A stretch of DNA of 64,000 nt from Nocardia xishanensis NBRC 101358 (GCF_001613365.1 NZ_BDCF01000001.1:469921-533920); one strand, 5' to 3'. Counted from the stretch's first letter, positions 35,928 through 45,357 are shown. The notes: generated from the letters alone by a model not told the origin. Numbers and translations: made by a program.

Positions 35928-36899
35928 TCAGAAGATGAACTGGCTGCCGTAGGCGGAGGTCTGCACCGTCCCCACCGCGGTACTCACCGTGGCGGTGATG
36001 AAGGGAACGGCCGAAACCGGTGAGGCACACTGGCCGACGTTCAACGCGGCGTTGTTGAAAATGAAGTGGTACGGGAACGCGGTCCTGTCGTCCAGGGGGG
36101 TCGTCACTGTCGTGACCGTGGTGATCTGGCCCGGCGCCAAGGTGGCTTCCAGGACCTCCGCCAAGCCCAGATTCCCGCCGACGGTCGGTCCGAGGCTCGC
36201 GCTGGGGGCCGAGGCACTCGGGGACGGGGTGTCGACGCTCGGCGACGGGGTGTCGACGCTCGCGGAGGTAGTGGTGGCGCTCGGGGAGGTAGTGGTGGCG
36301 CTCGGGGAGGTAGTGGTGGCGCTCGGGGAAGTACCGGCTGCGCTCGCGGAGGTGGTAGCGGCGCTCGGGGAAGTAGTGGCTGCGCTCGCGGAGGTGGTAG
36401 CGAGACTCAGGGAGGTGGTGCTGGCACGCTGCGGTGTGGACGACGGCGTCAGCGTCGCACTCGGCGGGGTGGACACCGGAGTCACCTGCGCATTCGGCAA
36501 TCGGGCGGCAACATCCGACTGGCTGAATTCGGGGGAAATACTCGCCATCAGCCCCTGTTCCGGATCGATTCCGACGGTGAAGCCGTTGTCCAGACTGATC
36601 GCGCAGCCGACTAGGAACCCCGAGACGGCCTCGCCGGACGTTATTCCATCGCCCTCCACGTTCAGCGAGTAGTCGCCGGATAGCTGCGCCGCATGCGCGA
36701 ACGTCATGAGGAAGTTCGGCGTCCGGTCGCCCGGTGGGTCCACTCTGATGTTCTCCACCGATGCCGTCACATGAATCCCGGCACCGGATACGTCCGCGCC
36801 GGGCGGTTGGGCTCGGCTCGGCTCGGCACCGGGCCACAGACCGACAGCCAGGACGGCCGCGACCACACCGGTCACGATAACGACGAATCGAGGTCGCAT
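35928..36899 (-). CDS. MspA-family porin-like secreted protein with Ser/Thr/Pro repeat insert
   Basis: A 323-residue exported protein. The signal peptide is about residues 1-31 (FVVIVTGVVAAVLAVGLWPG, then cleavage after AQ or nearby). The MspA-like first part contains SGFLVGCAISLDNGFTVGIDPEQG (about 100-123). The last part contains LAPGQITTVTTVTTPL and ASPVSAVPFITATVSTAVG. Between them, from about residue 150 to 235, is a run of heptads such as ATTTSPS and VDTPSPS. MspA proteins form outer-membrane channels in this order. The insert lies between the two halves of the MspA fold, where the pore mouth would be. Pore function is inferred. ATG at 36929 is an alternative start. Confidence 0.8.
   Translation of the reverse strand: MRPRFVVIVTGVVAAVLAVGLWPGAEPSRAQPPGADVSGAGIHVTASVENIRVDPPGDRTPNFLMTFAHAAQLSGDYSLNVEGDGITSGEAVSGFLVGCAISLDNGFTVGIDPEQGLMASISPEFSQSDVAARLPNAQVTPVSTPPSATLTPSSTPQRASTTSLSLATTSASAATTSPSAATTSASAAGTSPSATTTSPSATTTSPSATTTSASVDTPSPSVDTPSPSASAPSASLGPTVGGNLGLAEVLEATLAPGQITTVTTVTTPLDDRTAFPYHFIFNNAALNVGQCASPVSAVPFITATVSTAVGTVQTSAYGSQFIF
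36199..36420. repeat. 21-bp tandem repeat inside the MspA-like gene
   Basis: Three perfect copies of a 21-bp unit lie at 36265-36327 (GAGGTAGTGGTGGCGCTCGGG on the plus strand is one unit, less its final bases in some flanking copies). Two near-identical copies of another 21-bp unit lie at 36223-36264. Degenerate units continue to about 36420. Each unit encodes seven residues, so changes in copy number keep the frame. Confidence 0.9.
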
Positions 36900-36929
36900 A
36901 TCTGATTCCGTTCCGAATCGGATGTACAT

Positions 36930-37200
36930 CAGCGGCGGCTGAATCGCATGAACAGACCGATATAGCTAATTTTTGGCAAGCATAATGAGATATCGGCCCG
37001 ACTCAGTCAGGCTGCGGGGCGTGTTGCGCATCTGCTAGGGCTCGGCCATATATTTGCCGAGCGCGGGTGATGCTCAGGTTTGCCTGAGGCGGCGTCCTCC
37101 GGGCAAATCTCGAATCCACTGCGTACCCGCTGCGTACCGAGCCGGATTCAACCGCACCGGGAGCTTCGAAGACAAACGCTGACGCGCAGATCGGAGCCAG
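36930..37200. other. Intergenic region between the MspA-like gene and ccsB
   Basis: About 270 bp without a convincing gene. The part 36958-36995 is AT-rich (TATAGCTAATTTTTGGC) and is the likely promoter region of the MspA-like gene, which reads leftward. The remainder is the downstream side of ccsB. Confidence 0.4.
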
Positions 37201-38172
37201 TTAGTTCAGACCCGCGTAGCTGTGCAGACCGCTGATCACGATGTTGATGATGAACAGGTTGAAGAGCATCGCGACGAAGCCGGCGACGTTGATCCAGGCG
37301 GCCTTGGTGTCGCGCCAGCCGGAGGTGGCGCGGGCGTGCAGGTAGGCGGCGTAGAGGACCCAGGCGATGAACGAGCAGGTCTCCTTGGGGTCCCAGCCCC
37401 AGAAACGGCCCCAGGCGGCCTCGGCCCAGATGGCGCCGAGGATGACGCCGGCGCCGAAGAGGGGGAAGCCGATGATGGTGGTTTTGTAGGCGAGGCGATC
37501 GAGGGCGCGGGCGTCGGGCAGGCGACGCGCGATCTTGCCGAGCGGGCTGTCGGACTCCTGGCCCTCGGGCTGACGCAGGCGGTACAGGAACAGCATGCTC
37601 GCGACACCGGAGAGCAGGAAGATGCCGCTGCCGACGCTCACCACGGTGACGTGGATGGGCAGCCAGAACGACTTCAGCGCGGGCACCACCGGCGCGGCCT
37701 CCGCGTAGAGCACCTGTCCGGCGAGAAACATCAGGACCAGCACCGGCGCGATCAGGAACACCCAGATGGCACGGAACTTCTGCTCGTACAGGAAGCCGAG
37801 ACCGACGACGAGCGCGGCCGCGCAAGCCATGGTGACGAACTCGTACATGTTGCCGAGCGGGAAGCGGTGGGTCGCGAAGCCACGCAGCACGATCGAGGCG
37901 ACGTGCAGGACGATGCCGACGATCAGCACGGAGAACGCCATGTTGCCGAACTGTTCGGCGCGCGAGCGGCGCGGTGGCGGCGCCACCTTCCCCGGCACAC
38001 CCGGCCCCGCGCCGCCGCCGACGGTGACGAGTTCGCGCGCCTCGGCCTTGCGTGTCTGCACCGACGCGTACTGCGCGATGAGCAGACCGAGCGCGAGCAC
38101 GTAGATGACGAACGCCGATTTGAAGGCGAGGTTGCTGTACCCGGCAAGGGTCTCGTCGATCGGCATGTTCAC
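37201..38172 (-). CDS. ccsB: Cytochrome c biogenesis protein CcsA/CcsB (haem exporter subunit, system II)
   Basis: A polytopic membrane protein of 323 residues with about eight hydrophobic segments. It has the family's tryptophan-rich haem motif WGRFWGWDPKETCSFIAW near residue 257. Conserved histidines occur in LRGFATHRFPLGNMYEF and LPIHVTVVSVGSG. With ResB it moves haem across the membrane and attaches it to apocytochrome c (system II). The GTG start overlaps the resB stop by 4 bp; an ATG two codons later is possible. It is the last gene of the hemL-ccsB operon. Equivalent to Rv0529. Confidence 0.94.
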   Translation of the reverse strand: MNMPIDETLAGYSNLAFKSAFVIYVLALGLLIAQYASVQTRKAEARELVTVGGGAGPGVPGKVAPPPRRSRAEQFGNMAFSVLIVGIVLHVASIVLRGFATHRFPLGNMYEFVTMACAAALVVGLGFLYEQKFRAIWVFLIAPVLVLMFLAGQVLYAEAAPVVPALKSFWLPIHVTVVSVGSGIFLLSGVASMLFLYRLRQPEGQESDSPLGKIARRLPDARALDRLAYKTTIIGFPLFGAGVILGAIWAEAAWGRFWGWDPKETCSFIAWVLYAAYLHARATSGWRDTKAAWINVAGFVAMLFNLFIINIVISGLHSYAGLN

Positions 38173-39839
38173 TCTCCCGTGCGTGTGGCGTCGGTCTTCG
38201 CGTCGTCGCCCGCAGCATCGAGCAGGCGCGCGCGGAGCCGGTCGAATTCGCCGCCCCAGCCCGCCTGATCGGTTCTGGCGAGCCCGCCCATTTCTACTAC
38301 AGTGCGTCGTTGGTCAACGGTACCGGCAGCGTCCTCGGACGGGTAGACCCGCACCCAGATCCGCCGACGTTTCACCAGCAGCGACACCAGCAGGCCCGCC
38401 ATCATGGCCAGCGCGCTCACCAGCACCCACTGCTGGGCCGGATCGTGCGAGACCTGCAGGTTCACGAATTCCTGTGCGCCGTCGAACGTCACCTTGGTGC
38501 CGTTGGGCAGCGTGGTCGATTCGCCGGGGCGCAGGTTCACCCTGGCCTCCTTGGCGAGCCTGCCCTGCCGCACCATCTCCTGGTCGAGCGAGAACAGATC
38601 CTGCGGACGTCCGGTGTCCAGACCGGTGTCGCCCCGGTAGACGTCCACCGCGACGGCGGGGTCGTCCATGCTCGGGAACGCCGAGGTCAGCAGGTTGCCG
38701 TGGAACAGCGCGGTCGGCGCGAACAGGCCCTCGATGGCGATCTGGTTCTTGCGACGCTCCTCGTCGGTGGCGTACATGCCGCCGGGCGGGTCGATGCGCA
38801 GCACGCCGCTGGACAGGAAGGTGCGCGCGTCGTCCGGCCGCCACTGGATCGTTTCGGTCCTGGTCTGGCCGTTCGGGAAGGTGACGGTGAATGTCGGCGC
38901 GTACCCGTGTCCCTGCAAGTAGAGGCGATCGCCCTCGACCCGCAGCGGATGGTTGACCTGCAACATGGCTGACCGCCACCTGTCGGTCGCCAGATCCGAT
39001 CCGGCCTGGTAATCGACGTTCGAGGTGAACATCTCGGCCTGCCCGGTGCGCAGGTAGTCGGCCTGGAAATCCTTGACCCGCACGCAGATCGGCGTCATGC
39101 CGGTGCCGTCGTTGACGTTGCCCGCCCGGAAGGAGTCGAACGCGGCGGGCGAGGTGGTGCAGAAGCCTGGGCCGTTGTTGGCGATCACGATGACGGTGCC
39201 CTCGTAGCCGAACAGCTTGCCGACCGCGATGGCCACCAGCAGGCATACCAGCGCCAGATGGAAGACCAGATTGCCGAATTCGCGGGAGTAGCCCTTCTCT
39301 CCAGAGAGGGTGAGCTCGCCGGGGCGGCTGCCCGGCCGCACTTCGGTGCGCCAGCCGCGCAGCCGGGCGCGCGCGGCCTCGATCAGCTGCTCGGGAGTGC
39401 TCGCCGACTCGCCCGAATAGTGGTGCGGCAACCGGGCCAGGTTGCGCGGGGCGCGCACCGGCGGGGTGCGCAGCGCCTTGTAGTGATCGAAGGTGCGCGG
39501 CAGGATGCAGCCGACCAGTGAGACGAACAGCAGCACGTAGACCGCGGTGAACCAGAAGCTGGAGAACACGTCGAACAGCTCGAAGCGGTCCATCCACGGA
39601 CCGAGCATCGGACGGTCGGCGATGTACTGCTCGACCTTTTGCTCGTTCAGGTTCCGCTGCGGCAGCAGGGCGCCGGGAATCGCGGCCAGCGCGAGCAGGA
39701 ACAGCAGCACCAGCGCGGTGCGCATGCTGGTGAGCCCGCGCCAGGTATTGCGGACGAGCGCGAAGGCGCGGCCGGGCAGCGACTGGCGGGGCGGGCGGGG
39801 GGCGGCCGATTCGGCCACGGGATGGTCGGTCACGGTCAT
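38169..39839 (-). CDS. resB: Cytochrome c biogenesis protein ResB
   Basis: A 556-residue membrane protein with three N-terminal membrane segments (about 42-60, 92-112, 190-212). A large extracytoplasmic domain follows, and a last segment lies near 460-482 (LVSALAMMAGLLVSLLV). ResB signatures are RTALVLLFLLALAAIPG, GEKGYSREFGNLVFHLALVCLL and VNLRPGESTTLPNGTKVTFDG. It forms the CcsBA-like haem-handling complex with the next gene. Overlaps ccdA (ATGA) at its start and ccsB (GTGA) at its end. Equivalent to Rv0528. Confidence 0.94.
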   Translation of the reverse strand: MTVTDHPVAESAAPRPPRQSLPGRAFALVRNTWRGLTSMRTALVLLFLLALAAIPGALLPQRNLNEQKVEQYIADRPMLGPWMDRFELFDVFSSFWFTAVYVLLFVSLVGCILPRTFDHYKALRTPPVRAPRNLARLPHHYSGESASTPEQLIEAARARLRGWRTEVRPGSRPGELTLSGEKGYSREFGNLVFHLALVCLLVAIAVGKLFGYEGTVIVIANNGPGFCTTSPAAFDSFRAGNVNDGTGMTPICVRVKDFQADYLRTGQAEMFTSNVDYQAGSDLATDRWRSAMLQVNHPLRVEGDRLYLQGHGYAPTFTVTFPNGQTRTETIQWRPDDARTFLSSGVLRIDPPGGMYATDEERRKNQIAIEGLFAPTALFHGNLLTSAFPSMDDPAVAVDVYRGDTGLDTGRPQDLFSLDQEMVRQGRLAKEARVNLRPGESTTLPNGTKVTFDGAQEFVNLQVSHDPAQQWVLVSALAMMAGLLVSLLVKRRRIWVRVYPSEDAAGTVDQRRTVVEMGGLARTDQAGWGGEFDRLRARLLDAAGDDAKTDATRTGE

Positions 39840-40657
39840 ATGGGCAGGGTCACCTCGGAGACGAACGCGTCGCGCACCCACGCCACGAACTGGTCCCACG
39901 CCCCCGTGACCAGCGCGACGCCGACGGCCATGAGCAGAATGCCCCCGACGATCTGAATGGTTCGCGAATTGCTGCGCAGCCAGCCGACGCCGCGCAGCGC
40001 GCCCGCCGAGCCGAAGGCCAGGATCACGAACGGCAGCCCGAGCCCGAGGCAGTACGCGACGATGAGAGCGACGCCGCGCGCCGCGGTCGTGCCCTCGGTG
40101 CCCGCGGACACCGCCATCACGCCGGACAGGGTGGGTCCGAGACACGGCGTCCAGCCGAGTGCGAAGACCGCGCCGAGCAGCGGCGCTCCCACGAGGCTGG
40201 TCAGACGACGCGGCTCCATTCTGGTGTCGCGCTGCAAAGCCGGGACCAAGCCGACGAACACCAGCCCCATCAGAATCGTGACCACGCCACCGATGCGTTG
40301 CAGCAGTTCACGATTCACGTTGAGGGTCTGGATCACACCGAACACGGTGGCCGTCGCGAGCACGAAGACCACGGTGAATCCGGTGACGAACAGTCCGGCC
40401 GCACCGGCGATGCGCAACTTGCCCGCGCGCGCGGCGAGCGCGACGGAGGACCGGCCTTTCGCCGACTCGACGGTCGCGGGCGGAGCCTCGGCGCCGACCA
40501 ACCCCGCCAGATACGACAGATATCCGGGCACCAACGGGACAACGCACGGCGACGCGAACGACACCAGCCCCGCCAGCACGCACGCGCCGAGCGCAAGCAG
40601 CAGCGGACCGGTCGCCGCCGTCTGCTGGAACGATTCCCCCACGCTCGCGAGCACCAT
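39836..40657 (-). CDS. ccdA: Cytochrome c biogenesis protein CcdA (thiol-disulfide electron transfer)
   Basis: A DsbD-beta-like six-TM protein of about 273 residues. The redox cysteines are in VSFASPCVVPLVPGYLSYLAG and FALGWTPCLGPTLSGV, one per half as the family requires. It carries electrons from cytoplasmic thioredoxin to the TlpA-like lipoprotein encoded just upstream, so that apocytochrome cysteines are kept reduced. The start is chosen at ATG 40657; GTG at 40672 is also possible. It overlaps resB by ATGA. Equivalent to Rv0527. Confidence 0.92.
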   Translation of the reverse strand: MVLASVGESFQQTAATGPLLLALGACVLAGLVSFASPCVVPLVPGYLSYLAGLVGAEAPPATVESAKGRSSVALAARAGKLRIAGAAGLFVTGFTVVFVLATATVFGVIQTLNVNRELLQRIGGVVTILMGLVFVGLVPALQRDTRMEPRRLTSLVGAPLLGAVFALGWTPCLGPTLSGVMAVSAGTEGTTAARGVALIVAYCLGLGLPFVILAFGSAGALRGVGWLRSNSRTIQIVGGILLMAVGVALVTGAWDQFVAWVRDAFVSEVTLPI

Positions 40658-40688
40658 CACCGCATGCCCCACACGCTCGGACGACCCA

Positions 40689-41348
40689 TTACTGCTTGCC
40701 CTCCTCGGCGAGCCTTTCGACGATCGGCTGCAAGTCCTCCGCGATCAGCGACCGCAGGAAGACCGCCGCGACGCGATGCTGCCGGTCCAGCACTAGGGTG
40801 GTCGGGATGACGCTGGTCGGGAAGTTTCCGCCGAGGGCGAGCAGCGTGCGCATGGACGGGTCGTAGATGGACGGGTAGCCGACCTTGTTGTCGGTGACGA
40901 AGTCCTGCGCCTTGTCGCGCTGCGGATCTCGGACATTGATGCCGAGGAAGGCGACGCCCTTGTCCTTGGTGGCCTCGTAGACCTTTTCCAGCGCCGGCGC
41001 CTCGGCCCGGCACGGCCCGCACCACTGGCCCCACAGGTTGACCACGACCACCTTGTTGGGGAAGTCGGCGACCGAGACGGTCTTGCCCTCGCTCAGCAGA
41101 TCGGGGCCGGACAGCGCACCGATGGTGCCGCGCGCGGCAGGCGGATCGTAGAAGATGGCGGTCTTGCCGCCGGGCGAGACGAATTCGAAGGTGCCGCCGG
41201 TGGCCACCGCGTCCGATCCGGTCGAGCAGCCAGCGAGCGCGGCCACCAGGGCAACGCACGCAACGAGCATCGGCGCGATCCGCCTGACCAGCGTCCGTGC
41301 GGACGCGGGCCCGGCCTTCGCGGGGATCGACGCGGTGGCGCGAATCAT
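40689..41348 (-). CDS. TlpA/ResA-like thioredoxin-fold lipoprotein
   Basis: A 219-residue protein with a lipoprotein signal ending in the lipobox LAGC (cysteine near residue 41). The thioredoxin fold has the active site WGQWCGPCRAEAPAL and a cis-proline region NFPTSVIPTTLVLD. It probably reduces the CXXCH cysteines of apocytochromes c, receiving electrons from CcdA next door. Its ATG overlaps the stop of the histidine phosphatase gene by 4 bp. The extra SPGGKTAIFYDPPAARG stretch before the fold is common in mycobacterial homologues such as Rv0526. Confidence 0.92.
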   Translation of the reverse strand: MIRATASIPAKAGPASARTLVRRIAPMLVACVALVAALAGCSTGSDAVATGGTFEFVSPGGKTAIFYDPPAARGTIGALSGPDLLSEGKTVSVADFPNKVVVVNLWGQWCGPCRAEAPALEKVYEATKDKGVAFLGINVRDPQRDKAQDFVTDNKVGYPSIYDPSMRTLLALGGNFPTSVIPTTLVLDRQHRVAAVFLRSLIAEDLQPIVERLAEEGKQ

Positions 41349-42772
41349 GCGCCGTGCACCGTGGGATCCGAACCGCCCGCGGGCTCGGAGTAGACGATGT
41401 CGACGAGCGTGTCGCCCTGGTAGACCAGCGAGGTCAGCGAGGCGAGCGAGCACTGCCTCGCGCGCGGGTCGTGCCACAGCCGCTGGCCCTGCAGGAACCG
41501 TCGCAGCGTCCAGACCGGCAGCTGATGCGAGACGAGCACCGCCTCGCGGCCCGCCGCCTCGACCCTGGCCTTGTTGACCGCGGCCAGCATGCGGTGCGCG
41601 ATCTGCAGGTACGGCTCGCCCCAGGACGGGGTGAACGGGTCGCGCAGCTTCCACCAGTGCCGCGGCTTGCGCAGCGCGCCGTCGCCGACGGACACCCGCA
41701 GACCCTCGAAGGTGTTGCCCGCCTCGATCAGGTTCTCGTCGGTGCGCACGATCACGCCGTGCTGCTCGGCGATCGGCCCGGCGGTTTCCTGCGCGCGCTG
41801 CAGCGGCGAGGCGATCACCGCGGCGATGTCGTGGTCGGACAGCGCCCGCGCCACCGCGCCCGCCTGCGCCCGTCCGGTGACCGACAGGCTGAAGCCGGGC
41901 AGCCGACCGTAGAGAATGCCCTTCGGGTTGTGCACCTCGCCGTGCCGCAGCACGTGCACGATGGTCTCGACCGCCGGTCCCGCGTCGGAGAGATCGGTCT
42001 CGCCGGAGCGAGGGGTGGCGGTGATTCGCGAAGTGCGCGCGGGGGTTTCGGTGTCCTTGGCGACGGCGGGCGGCTCGTCGGCGACCGCGTCGGCGGGGGT
42101 CGCGCCGGAGGCGGCGAAATCGGTGGCCGACTGATCGGCGCTGTTCTGGCGCTCGGCAGCATCCACGTCGGCGGTGGTCTCCGCAGCTGCGGCGGCCTCG
42201 AACCCGGCAGCGGTCTCGTCGGCCTCGGATTCCGTAGCGGCACCGGCGATCTCGTCGCGCGCAACCGTCCAGGCGGCAGCAGAATTCACATCGGCGGCAC
42301 CCTCGGCCGCGGCATCGGTGGTCTCGGCAGCCGCATCGTTCACGTCGGCAGCGGTGGCCCCGGACTCGGCTGCGGCGTCGGCACCCGAGGCTTCGGCGGT
42401 CTCGGCAGCGTTCGCATCGGCCGCGGCGTCGTCAGCCTTCGCGGCGGCGGCAGCTTCGGCGTCCTCGGCAGCGGCATCGGCGCCCGCGACCTCGTCGCCC
42501 GCGACAGTCTCGGTGTCGGTCGCCGCACCCTCGGCGTCACCTTCCGCCGGTGCGTCGGCCAGATCCACATCGGCGGCGGCAGCGGCCGACGCCGCCGCGC
42601 GGGCTGCGGCCTGCTCGGCGAGCTCGGCTTCGGCGATGTCGGCGTCGGTGATCGCGCCGAGCGCCTCGGCCTCGCTGAACGGGGAGTCGACGCTCGGCGG
42701 GGTGGTCGTCGGTTCAGGAGTGGTCGGTAGTTCGCGGCGGGCGGCGCCGGGCTGGTCGTGGTCGGAACTCAC
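41345..42772 (-). CDS. Histidine phosphatase (phosphoglycerate mutase-like) with long Ala/Asp/Glu-rich N-terminal region
   Basis: A 475-residue protein. The C-terminal ~205 residues are a histidine phosphatase domain with the catalytic [12 protein letters not shown], the pattern [14 protein letters not shown] and the late [16 protein letters not shown]. The M. tuberculosis counterpart (Rv0525) is only about 200 residues. Here residues about 20-240 are a low-complexity run of Ala, Asp, Glu and Thr, for example [20 protein letters not shown], probably disordered or helical. GTG start overlaps the hemL stop (GTGA), and its own stop overlaps the TlpA-like start. The substrate is unknown. Confidence 0.85.
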   Translation of the reverse strand: MSSDHDQPGAARRELPTTPEPTTTPPSVDSPFSEAEALGAITDADIAEAELAEQAAARAAASAAAAADVDLADAPAEGDAEGAATDTETVAGDEVAGADAAAEDAEAAAAAKADDAAADANAAETAEASGADAAAESGATAADVNDAAAETTDAAAEGAADVNSAAAWTVARDEIAGAATESEADETAAGFEAAAAAETTADVDAAERQNSADQSATDFAASGATPADAVADEPPAVAKDTETPARTSRITATPRSGETDLSDAGPAVETIVHVLRHGEVHNPKGILYGRLPGFSLSVTGRAQAGAVARALSDHDIAAVIASPLQRAQETAGPIAEQHGVIVRTDENLIEAGNTFEGLRVSVGDGALRKPRHWWKLRDPFTPSWGEPYLQIAHRMLAAVNKARVEAAGREAVLVSHQLPVWTLRRFLQGQRLWHDPRARQCSLASLTSLVYQGDTLVDIVYSEPAGGSDPTVHGA

Positions 42773-44106
42773 GCGCGGGATCCTTCGGGGGTGGCGGCCG
42801 CGGCCGCGTGCGCGGCGGCGGGCAGGGCTGCGGCGATTCGGTCGAACGCGTCCTCGTCGAGCGCCGCGGAGACGAACCACGCCTCGAACGCGCTCGGCGG
42901 CGCGTACACGCCGCCGTCGAGCAGCGCGTGGAAGAAGGCCGGGAAACGCCAGGTCTCACTGGCCTTGGCGGTGGCGTAGTCGATGACCGGACGGTCGGAG
43001 AAGAACACGCTCACCATATTGCCCGCGAACTGGACGTGGTGCTCGACCCCCGCCGCGCCGAGCGCCTCGGTGAGCAGGCCGCCGAGCCGTTCGGCGTTGC
43101 GATCCAGCGCGGCGTAGACCGCGTCGTCGGCGGCGCGCAGCGTAGCCAGGCCCGCGGCCACGGCGACGGGATTACCGGACAGCGTGCCCGCCTGGTACAC
43201 CGGGCCGAGCGGGGCGAGCTGGTTCATCACCTCGGCGCGGCCGCCGAACGCGGCGGCGGGCAGTCCGCCGCTCATCACCTTGCCGAAGGTGTAAAGGTCA
43301 CCGGCGACGCCGTCGCGCCCGAACCAGCCGGAGCGGCTGACCCGGAACCCGGTCATCACTTCGTCCATGATCAGCAGCGCGCCGTGCTCGGTGGTCAGCG
43401 CGCGCAGACCTTCGTTAAAGCCGGGTACCGGAGCGACCGCGCCCATGTTTCCCGCCGCGGCCTCGGTGATCACGCACGCGATCCGACCGGGATGCGCCGC
43501 GAAGGCCGCGGCCACCGCGTCGAGGTCGTTGTACGGAAGCACGATGGTGTCGCTCGCCTGCGCGCCGGTGACGCCGGGCGAGTTGGGCAGGCCGAGCGTC
43601 GCGACGCCGGAACCCGCGTCGGCCAGCAGCGCGTCGACGTGTCCGTGGTAGCAGCCGCTGAACTTGATGATCTTGGTGCGGCCCGTGTAGCCGCGCGCAA
43701 GCCGCACCGCGCTCATGGTGGCCTCGGTGCCGGAGTTCACCAGCCGCACCCGCTCCACCGGCGCGACGCGCTCGATGATCAGCTCGGCCAGCTCGATCTC
43801 GGCCGCGGTGGGCGCGCCGAAGGACAGGCCGCCGACAGCGGCCCGCTGCACCGCCTCGACGACCGCGGGGTGCGCGTGCCCGAGGATCATCGGACCCCAG
43901 GAGCACACCAGGTCGACGTAGTCGTTGCCGTCGGCGTCGGTGAGCGTGTAGCCCTTCGCGGAGTCGATGAACCGCGGCGTGCCGCCGACCGATTTGAACG
44001 CCCGCACCGGCGAGTTGACGCCGCCGGGGATCACCGAACTCGCCCGGTCGAAGAGCTGAGCGGAAACCGGCACCGATGCCCTGGTCACGCGCGGAGAAGA
44101 ACTCAC
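42769..44106 (-). CDS. hemL: Glutamate-1-semialdehyde 2,1-aminomutase
   Basis: A PLP enzyme that converts glutamate-1-semialdehyde to 5-aminolevulinate, the C5-pathway step after HemA. The 445-residue protein has [37 protein letters not shown], the PLP-pocket motif [13 protein letters not shown] and the catalytic lysine in [20 protein letters not shown] at 44106 fits the family; the frame is open further upstream to an ATG at 44190. It heads a chain of genes with overlapping stops and starts running to ccsB, linking haem supply with cytochrome c maturation. Confidence 0.95.
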   Translation of the reverse strand: MSSSPRVTRASVPVSAQLFDRASSVIPGGVNSPVRAFKSVGGTPRFIDSAKGYTLTDADGNDYVDLVCSWGPMILGHAHPAVVEAVQRAAVGGLSFGAPTAAEIELAELIIERVAPVERVRLVNSGTEATMSAVRLARGYTGRTKIIKFSGCYHGHVDALLADAGSGVATLGLPNSPGVTGAQASDTIVLPYNDLDAVAAAFAAHPGRIACVITEAAAGNMGAVAPVPGFNEGLRALTTEHGALLIMDEVMTGFRVSRSGWFGRDGVAGDLYTFGKVMSGGLPAAAFGGRAEVMNQLAPLGPVYQAGTLSGNPVAVAAGLATLRAADDAVYAALDRNAERLGGLLTEALGAAGVEHHVQFAGNMVSVFFSDRPVIDYATAKASETWRFPAFFHALLDGGVYAPPSAFEAWFVSAALDEDAFDRIAAALPAAAHAAAAATPEGSRA

Positions 44107-44274
44107 GGCCTCCAGTGTCGCAGCCCCGGCGAACCCGGTCGACGACAGGGTGTAGGAGAGTGACGCGCGCCGCAGTGTCCGCGGCAACACGCCGTGCGGG
44201 CGTTTGCCGCGATATCCGGCCGCGCGTCCGTAATCTCGACAAGTCTTTTGCGACTACTCACCGGGAGGCTAGTC

Positions 44275-44667
44275 ATGCGGTTCGCCCTCGTCAGCACGGC
44301 AGCATTGGCCTTGTTCACCTCCGCGGCAGCGCTGTTCGGCGCCGGGACGGCCGCCGCGGCCGACCCGGTCGCCGATCTGGACCAAGGCCGCGTCGGCGCC
44401 AGGCTGACCCACGAAGAGACCGTCGCGCTGGCCGGCGGTCCCGCCCCCGCGCTGATCACGATGTTCGTGCCGCTGGACCGGATCGGCGCGGGCTTGCACA
44501 GGGATACCGAACTGTTCCGCGATCAGAGCGGCGGCATACGCGCGACCCTGCGCCAGGTGATCTCGGAGTCCGCGAGCCATCCGGACGGTTCGGTGACCAT
44601 CTACCTGAACGCCCCGTGGACTCGCAACGGCCGCATCCTCGACGTCTATCAGAACTGGACCCGCTGA
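44275..44667 (+). CDS. Small secreted protein
   Basis: A 130-residue exported protein with a clear signal peptide (RFALVSTAALALFTSAAALF, cleavage after AAA near residue 28). The mature part of about 100 residues contains VPLDRIGAGLHRDTELFRDQ and ISESASHPDGSVTIYLN, with no cysteine. I do not recognise the family. ATG at 44275 follows GGGAGG. It is divergent from hemL, with a perfect 14-bp hairpin after the stop. Confidence 0.75.
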   Translation: MRFALVSTAALALFTSAAALFGAGTAAAADPVADLDQGRVGARLTHEETVALAGGPAPALITMFVPLDRIGAGLHRDTELFRDQSGGIRATLRQVISESASHPDGSVTIYLNAPWTRNGRILDVYQNWTR

Positions 44668-44674
44668 ACATCGA

Positions 44675-44706
44675 ACTCGCCCGCGGACCGGAGTCCGCGG
44701 GCGAGT
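44675..44706. terminator. Strong bidirectional terminator
   Basis: A perfect 14-bp inverted repeat, ACTCGCCCGCGGAC (44675-44688) and GTCCGCGGGCGAGT (44693-44706), with loop CGGA. It sits between the convergent stops at 44667 and 44738. Confidence 0.88.
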
Positions 44707-44737
44707 GTGAATCATTCGGTGACTTCGATTTTCGGTT

Positions 44738-44956
44738 CTACGTGTAAACGCACGGCAGCGCGGCGGACAGGCTCTGCAGCGAGCACAGGATCCCGTTCAT
44801 CGCTCCCGCCGACCCGGTCTCCGGTACCAGTCCGGCGACCGGGGCCGTCGGCTCCAGCGGCAGACCGGCGGGGTCCGCCAGCGCGGGCGAAGCGGCCAAA
44901 CCGACCGCAGCGGTCGCGACCAGAGCCACGCTCAATCTCGTGACGAGAACTTTCAC
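44738..44956 (-). CDS. Small secreted two-cysteine peptide (1)
   Basis: A 72-residue exported protein. The signal peptide is TRLSVALVATAAVGLAASPA with likely cleavage after ALA near residue 27. A Pro/Ala-rich linker follows, then a C-terminal segment with two cysteines spaced C-x10-C (CSLQSLSAALPC). GTG start at 44956. Its architecture recurs in the genes at 45053 and 50292. Function unknown. Confidence 0.7.
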   Translation of the reverse strand: MKVLVTRLSVALVATAAVGLAASPALADPAGLPLEPTAPVAGLVPETGSAGAMNGILCSLQSLSAALPCVYT

Positions 44957-45052
44957 GGATCACACCTTCCATTCGATCAGCCCACCGGCGAATGCCGATG
45001 CGGCACAACACGAATGGTATGCGGACCGGTAACGTTGTGAAGCGTTATTGTT

Positions 45053-45304
45053 TCAAATACTCGGGTTCGTGATGCCGACGCAGAACAACGCGAATCCGGT
45101 GGTCACCAGGCAGTCCAGCGGGGTCGGCAGCAGCTCCAGCAGCCCGGGCGGCGGAGTCACGGCGAACGCGGGCGACACCGGCACCGGCGGTGGAGGAGTG
45201 TGATCGTCAGGAGTGGCGGCGGCCGGTACCGCGGCGGCCGCACCGATCAGCCCGCCGGCCACAACCCCGACGGCGAGCTTCTTCGCGTAGATCGTCGGCT
45301 TCAT
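45053..45304 (-). CDS. Small secreted two-cysteine peptide (2)
   Basis: An 83-residue exported protein starting MKPTIYAKKLAVGVVAGGLI, with cleavage probably after AAA near residue 30. A proline-rich linker (HTPPPPVPVSP) is followed by a hydrophobic C-terminal part with C-x9-C (CLVTTGFALFC). Same overall plan as the genes at 44738 and 50292. It lies 53 bp after the two-TM protein gene, so co-transcription is possible. Confidence 0.68.
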   Translation of the reverse strand: MKPTIYAKKLAVGVVAGGLIGAAAAVPAAATPDDHTPPPPVPVSPAFAVTPPPGLLELLPTPLDCLVTTGFALFCVGITNPSI

Positions 45305-45357
45305 TTGTTGAAGATTCCCGCCCGTGCGGCGGCGAAACGGAGCTGCCGGCCCGCGTT

